Source: Fimenecus sp045602655
Lineage (GTDB): Bacteria > Bacillota > Clostridia > Oscillospirales > Acutalibacteraceae
Direction of reading: 5' to 3'
DNA: 35,060 bases
Assembly: GCA_045602655.1 (NCBI GenBank)
Contig: JAZSBY010000032.1
Span: forward strand, 1-35,060
The notes beneath the pieces are model-generated. The model saw only the letters and a list, made by a program, of their open reading frames with translations. It had not been told where the DNA came from and did no database searches. This document shows positions 32,109-35,060 of this stretch, piece by piece; position 1 is the stretch's first letter, and each line of letters begins with the position of its first letter. The position numbers were made by a program, and so were the translations under genes.

Positions 32109-34385
32109 ATGAAAAAAGTAGTGTCCGTTATTGTGTCTTTGTTGGTTATTATTTCTGCAACAGTTACTCTGACGGGTGGAAAGGCAGCAGAAAAAATTAT
32201 GCCAACGATGACGATTTCTGCAGATAAGATTTCTCACGATATTAGTGAAAATCTCTACGGAATTTCTCTTGAGAATATGGGAAATGCCATTGACGGCGGA
32301 CTTGTATCAAATCTTGTTAACAATAATTCCTTTGAGTATTCAAACAGTCCTGAGGCTTCGTGGAATATAGGGGTAAAGGCTTATGAGTTTTTGTCAGAGA
32401 ACCCCCTTAACGAAAATAATAAAAACTACCTTTCTGTAACAGTTGACAAAGAGGGAACCATTGAAAATATCGGCTATAACGAATTCTATAATTATAAGTC
32501 ATATCAGATTAACCAAAAGGCTTCAAAAACAGGGGATATGGGATATAAGGCAAACACCTCATACTCTTTTTCTGCATTTTTTAAGAATGTAGATTTTGAA
32601 GGTACAATAACACTTTCCCTTTCTGCAGAAGGCAATAAGGAAAAGTATCAGTTCAATCTTGATAATTGTGAGGAATGGACCAAAATTGAGTTGCAGATAA
32701 AATCTGATGTAACTGCTGATGGCTCAATGCTTCTGTCCTGTGACGGTACAGGTACATTTTATATGGACTATGTTACATTAACTCCGGAAAATAGTTTTGG
32801 CTATGGCACGGAAAAGTGGAAATACGCAAGCCTTCGAAGTGAGCTTGTCAACTCAATGAGGGATTTGTCCCCTGCATTTATCCGTTTTTCAGCAGGTGAG
32901 TTTGATGAGGTTGAGGCTATTGAAGATTTAGGTAGTTGGAAAAACACGATTGGTCTTCCCGAGGAAAGACTGCAGTCCTTCACCTATACTGAAAAGAGTG
33001 TTTATTATATCAATTCTAATTTAATGGGATTGTATGAGTATTTGCTTTTGTGTGAGGATGTTGGTGCATTTGCGATTCCTGTAATGAATGCAGGTGTTTT
33101 AACCTCATCAGAGGATAAGTATGCCGATAGATTAAATAAGTACAATAGCGGTGCTATTACAGAAGAAGCTTGGCAGGAATATCTTGACGAAATATCATTA
33201 CGACCTGAAACAGAAGAATTCGAAAATTATGTTCAAAGTGTCCTTGATTTGATTGAATACGCCAATGGTGATGAAACAACAATTTGGGGTGCAAAACGAG
33301 TTGAAGACGGTCACCCTGCACCATTTAACCTTAGATGTATCGCTATGGGAAACGGTAATTTCGGTGATGTTTACTGGCGTAACTTTGAGTATATATATAA
33401 AGCCGTTAAAGAAAAGTATCCTGAGATTACAATTATCACAAACTTCGGCGATGTGACAGTAAAGGAAGAAAGCAAGAGAAGTATTGAGCAGAATGAGGCA
33501 TTGTATACGGATGTAATCCTTGCAGAGGATTGCTTTGTGGGTGGCGGAAATCTGTACAAAAATATTTATAAATACGATAACTATGGTCGTACAGGAGCTA
33601 AAATTGTTGTAGATGAGTATGGTGTAAATACAACGGTAGGCGATACCCTTACAAAGAATAATATCTGGTCCGCCATTGAAAATGCATCATTTTTAACAAG
33701 CCTTGAAAGAAACTCTGACTTGGTACAGATGGCATCATACCAGACTTTCTTCTCGAAAATAAATGCACAGGCAACGGATATAAGTGCTGTGTGGTTCTCT
33801 TCAAATGAGGTAGTTTATACTCCTGATTATTATATGCAGATGCTCTTTGCTAACAATCTGGGTACAAAGTATGTTTCTACGGAATTCAATATGGAGGAGG
33901 ACGGAATATATCATTCTGTTACCGTTGATACAGAGGAAAAGGTTATATATGTGAAAATCACAAACAACAGCCGAAAGGTACAGAGGATAAATATAAGTCT
34001 TGAGGGCTTCAGTAACGCAAAGAATCCGTCGGTACAATATATGGCAGAAAACTTCAAATCAGCTTGTAATGAGCCGGGACAACTTTTGCATGTTGCTCCT
34101 GTTGAGGCAAGGCTTAAAATTGATAATAACACAATACCTTATGATGTCAGCGGATATTCAATAAATGTTATAAGAATTCCGTACGACACAAATAGCGGTT
34201 CGGAAGTGTATAAGTTGCCTACAATGGATATTATTTCACCATATATACCAACAAGGGTGGGGTTGATTATCTCAGGCTCTGTTTTGGCAACGGGTGCAAT
34301 AACTGTAGCAGTAATTCTTTTGGTGAGAATTTCCCACCATAAAAACTTGCTTGGCAACAAGAAAAAAGAGAAAAACAATAAATAA
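32109..34385 (+). CDS. Membrane-anchored GH51-like protein, acid/base glutamate replaced
   Basis: Related to GH51 alpha-L-arabinofuranosidases. It has a signal peptide (about residues 1-27), the GH51 N-terminal phrase LYGISLENMGNAIDGGL (about 49-65), a carbohydrate-binding-like insertion (about 75-230), and the barrel phrases FIRFSAGEF and WKNTIGLPEERL. The family acid/base motif GNEN reads GNGN here, with G416 in place of glutamate; the nucleophile E503 (VVDEYG) is kept, as is FLTSLERNSDLVQMASY. A C-terminal membrane helix (about 713-738) and a lysine-rich tail show that it is displayed on the cell surface. The 758 residues form one intact frame. It is divergent from the mannosidase operon. 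It may bind arabinosyl or related sugars without cutting them, or use another acid; catalysis is doubtful. Confidence 0.82.
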   Translation: MKKVVSVIVSLLVIISATVTLTGGKAAEKIMPTMTISADKISHDISENLYGISLENMGNAIDGGLVSNLVNNNSFEYSNSPEASWNIGVKAYEFLSENPLNENNKNYLSVTVDKEGTIENIGYNEFYNYKSYQINQKASKTGDMGYKANTSYSFSAFFKNVDFEGTITLSLSAEGNKEKYQFNLDNCEEWTKIELQIKSDVTADGSMLLSCDGTGTFYMDYVTLTPENSFGYGTEKWKYASLRSELVNSMRDLSPAFIRFSAGEFDEVEAIEDLGSWKNTIGLPEERLQSFTYTEKSVYYINSNLMGLYEYLLLCEDVGAFAIPVMNAGVLTSSEDKYADRLNKYNSGAITEEAWQEYLDEISLRPETEEFENYVQSVLDLIEYANGDETTIWGAKRVEDGHPAPFNLRCIAMGNGNFGDVYWRNFEYIYKAVKEKYPEITIITNFGDVTVKEESKRSIEQNEALYTDVILAEDCFVGGGNLYKNIYKYDNYGRTGAKIVVDEYGVNTTVGDTLTKNNIWSAIENASFLTSLERNSDLVQMASYQTFFSKINAQATDISAVWFSSNEVVYTPDYYMQMLFANNLGTKYVSTEFNMEEDGIYHSVTVDTEEKVIYVKITNNSRKVQRINISLEGFSNAKNPSVQYMAENFKSACNEPGQLLHVAPVEARLKIDNNTIPYDVSGYSINVIRIPYDTNSGSEVYKLPTMDIISPYIPTRVGLIISGSVLATGAITVAVILLVRISHHKNLLGNKKKEKNNK

Positions 34386-34399
34386 TAAATGATAACGAC

Positions 34400-34434
34400 T
34401 TCGAGGATAATGAAAATTGTCCTCGAATTTTTTA
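34400..34434 (+). terminator. Terminator after the GH51-like gene
   Basis: A 12-base stem (TTCGAGGATAAT with ATTGTCCTCGAA, one G-U) closed by a GAAA tetraloop and followed by a T run. Confidence 0.92.
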
Positions 34435-34443
34435 TAAAAAGTG

Positions 34444-34472
34444 TTGACAAAAGGAAATAAATAGGTTATTAT
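34444..34472 (+). promoter_or_regulatory. Promoter of the GntR/ABC operon
   Basis: A perfect TTGACA (34444-34449) and TATTAT (34467-34472, five of six) with a 17-base spacer. Confidence 0.88.
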
Positions 34473-34475
34473 CAA

Positions 34476-34513
34476 ACTGTACTAATTGGAATAGCACAGT
34501 TAGTACAGTGTAC
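34476..34513 (+). promoter_or_regulatory. Probable autoregulatory operator of the GntR protein
   Basis: ACTGTACTAA (34476-34485) and TTAGTACAGT (34500-34509) are perfect inverted copies with a 14-base spacer, just after the -10 box. The second arm overlaps a smaller palindrome GTACAGTGTAC (34503-34513). Repressor binding here would block the start of transcription. YtrA-type GntR proteins usually control their own operon, which fits; the binding itself is inference. Confidence 0.65.
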
Positions 34514-34528
34514 AGGAGGTGATACACC

Positions 34529-34912
34529 GTGAATATCTTTCTTGATTATCATTCCAGAACTCCCATTTATGAACAGATTAAGGAACAGATTGTTCTTGAC
34601 ATCAGCAGGGGGGTGCTGAAAAAGGACGACCAGCTACCGTCTTTAAGACAACTCTCAGCGCAACTGGGCTTGAATATCAACACGATAAAGCGCGCACTAT
34701 CGGAGTTGGAGGCTCAGGGAGTTATCTATACAATCGCAGGAAAAGGTGTATTCGTAAGCGGTGATGAACAATCACAGAATGTTTATCTTCAACAGTCCAT
34801 TGAGGCTGTGAAGGTTTCTTTGGTCAATGCCAAGGCTATGGGTGCTGACCGAAAACAGATAGAACATCTTATTAACGAAATATTTAAAGGAGATGAAGAC
34901 ACAAATGATTGA
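34529..34912 (+). CDS. GntR-family regulator, YtrA subfamily
   Basis: Transcription regulator of 127 residues. The winged helix-turn-helix is at residues 10-78 (PIYEQIKEQI, then QLPSLRQLSAQLGLNINT and the wing GKGVFV), followed by only a short helical dimerisation tail, as in the YtrA subfamily that controls ABC transporters. The GTG start has a strong AGGAGGTGAT site 5 bases before it. Its stop overlaps the ATPase start by 8 bases (ATGATTGA), so the two are translated together. It has its own consensus promoter and a palindromic operator. Inducer unknown; many YtrA relatives respond to cell-envelope stress. Confidence 0.93.
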   Translation: MNIFLDYHSRTPIYEQIKEQIVLDISRGVLKKDDQLPSLRQLSAQLGLNINTIKRALSELEAQGVIYTIAGKGVFVSGDEQSQNVYLQQSIEAVKVSLVNAKAMGADRKQIEHLINEIFKGDEDTND

Positions 34913-35060
34913 ATTTGCAAATGTAACCAAAAAATTTGGTGACTTTACAGCAGTTGATGACATATCATTTAAGGTTGAACCCTCATCTATTTACGGTCTC
35001 ATCGGCTATAACGGAGCCGGCAAAACTACACTTTTAAAAACAGCAGCAGGCATTTATAAG
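34905..35060 (+). CDS. ABC transporter ATP-binding protein, cut by the window edge
   Basis: Only the first 52 residues are visible. They hold the start of an ABC ATPase with Walker A GYNGAGKTT (about residues 36-44) and the usual first strand FANVTKKFGD. AAAGGAG lies at 34886-34892 in the regulator gene. Regulator and ATPase overlap by 8 bases, and a permease gene is expected beyond the edge. The cargo is unknown. Confidence 0.93.
   Translation, partial: MIEFANVTKKFGDFTAVDDISFKVEPSSIYGLIGYNGAGKTTLLKTAAGIYK

Overview
The window looks like chromosomal DNA of a low-GC Gram-positive anaerobe, most likely a gut member of the Clostridia (Oscillospiraceae/Ruminococcaceae-like). The signs are strong AGGAGG-type ribosome sites, the order alaS-HIT-comEC-holA-rnmV, a CCA-encoding elongator tRNA-Met/tRNA-Glu pair, paired Trk and Ktr potassium systems, an iron-sulfur flavoprotein with thioredoxin, and genes for sialic acid and mannosyl glycans. 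Phylum-level placement is fairly safe; anything finer is inference. I see no phage, insertion sequence, CRISPR array or plasmid backbone.

Layout. 1-6758 is a tightly packed housekeeping run on the + strand: alanyl-tRNA synthetase, HIT protein, ComEC-like membrane protein, DNA polymerase III delta and RNase M5. 6847-9526 is an operon of acyl-CoA synthetase, Fe-S flavoprotein and thioredoxin, closed by a strong terminator. 9634-11234 holds a flavin-reductase-like gene divergent from an XRE regulator/endonuclease III pair. 11288-13416 is a minus-strand sialic acid operon (AGE epimerase then NanA lyase). 13560-14001 has a consensus promoter, tRNA-Met and tRNA-Glu, then a tract of tRNA-Glu 3'-end copies and related hairpins. 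14011-16284 (minus) encodes a PAP2 phosphatase and a class B penicillin-binding protein. 16497-19512 has two convergent exported hydrolases, one lipase-like and one of the endonuclease/exonuclease/phosphatase (EEP) superfamily. 19678-24547 has two convergent potassium uptake systems, trkA-trkH (+) and ktrB-ktrA (-), sharing one terminator hairpin. Then come alanine racemase (+) and NagB (-). 27323-31954 (minus) is a GH38 alpha-mannosidase/GPH symporter/zinc-ribbon membrane protein operon, divergent from a membrane-anchored GH51-like protein (32109-34385, +). The window ends in a YtrA-type GntR regulator coupled to an ABC transporter ATPase that runs off the right edge.

How parts fit. NanA and AGE would turn sialic acid into GlcNAc, and NagB is the last step to fructose-6-phosphate; the kinase and deacetylase between them are not in the window. 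The GH38 enzyme has no signal peptide, so it probably cleaves mannosides brought in by the adjacent symporter. Together these suggest foraging on host or dietary glycoprotein glycans. PAP2 (undecaprenyl-phosphate recycling), the class B PBP and alanine racemase all serve the cell wall.

Most unusual items: the GH51-like surface protein has glycine where the family acid/base glutamate should be; the ComEC C-terminal domain lacks the metallo-beta-lactamase motif; the PBP has KTA instead of KTG, and its ribosome site lies inside a terminator-like hairpin; and tRNA-Glu 3'-end fragments are repeated in direct and inverted orientation behind the tRNA genes. No clearly new multi-gene system is evident; these are the best leads.
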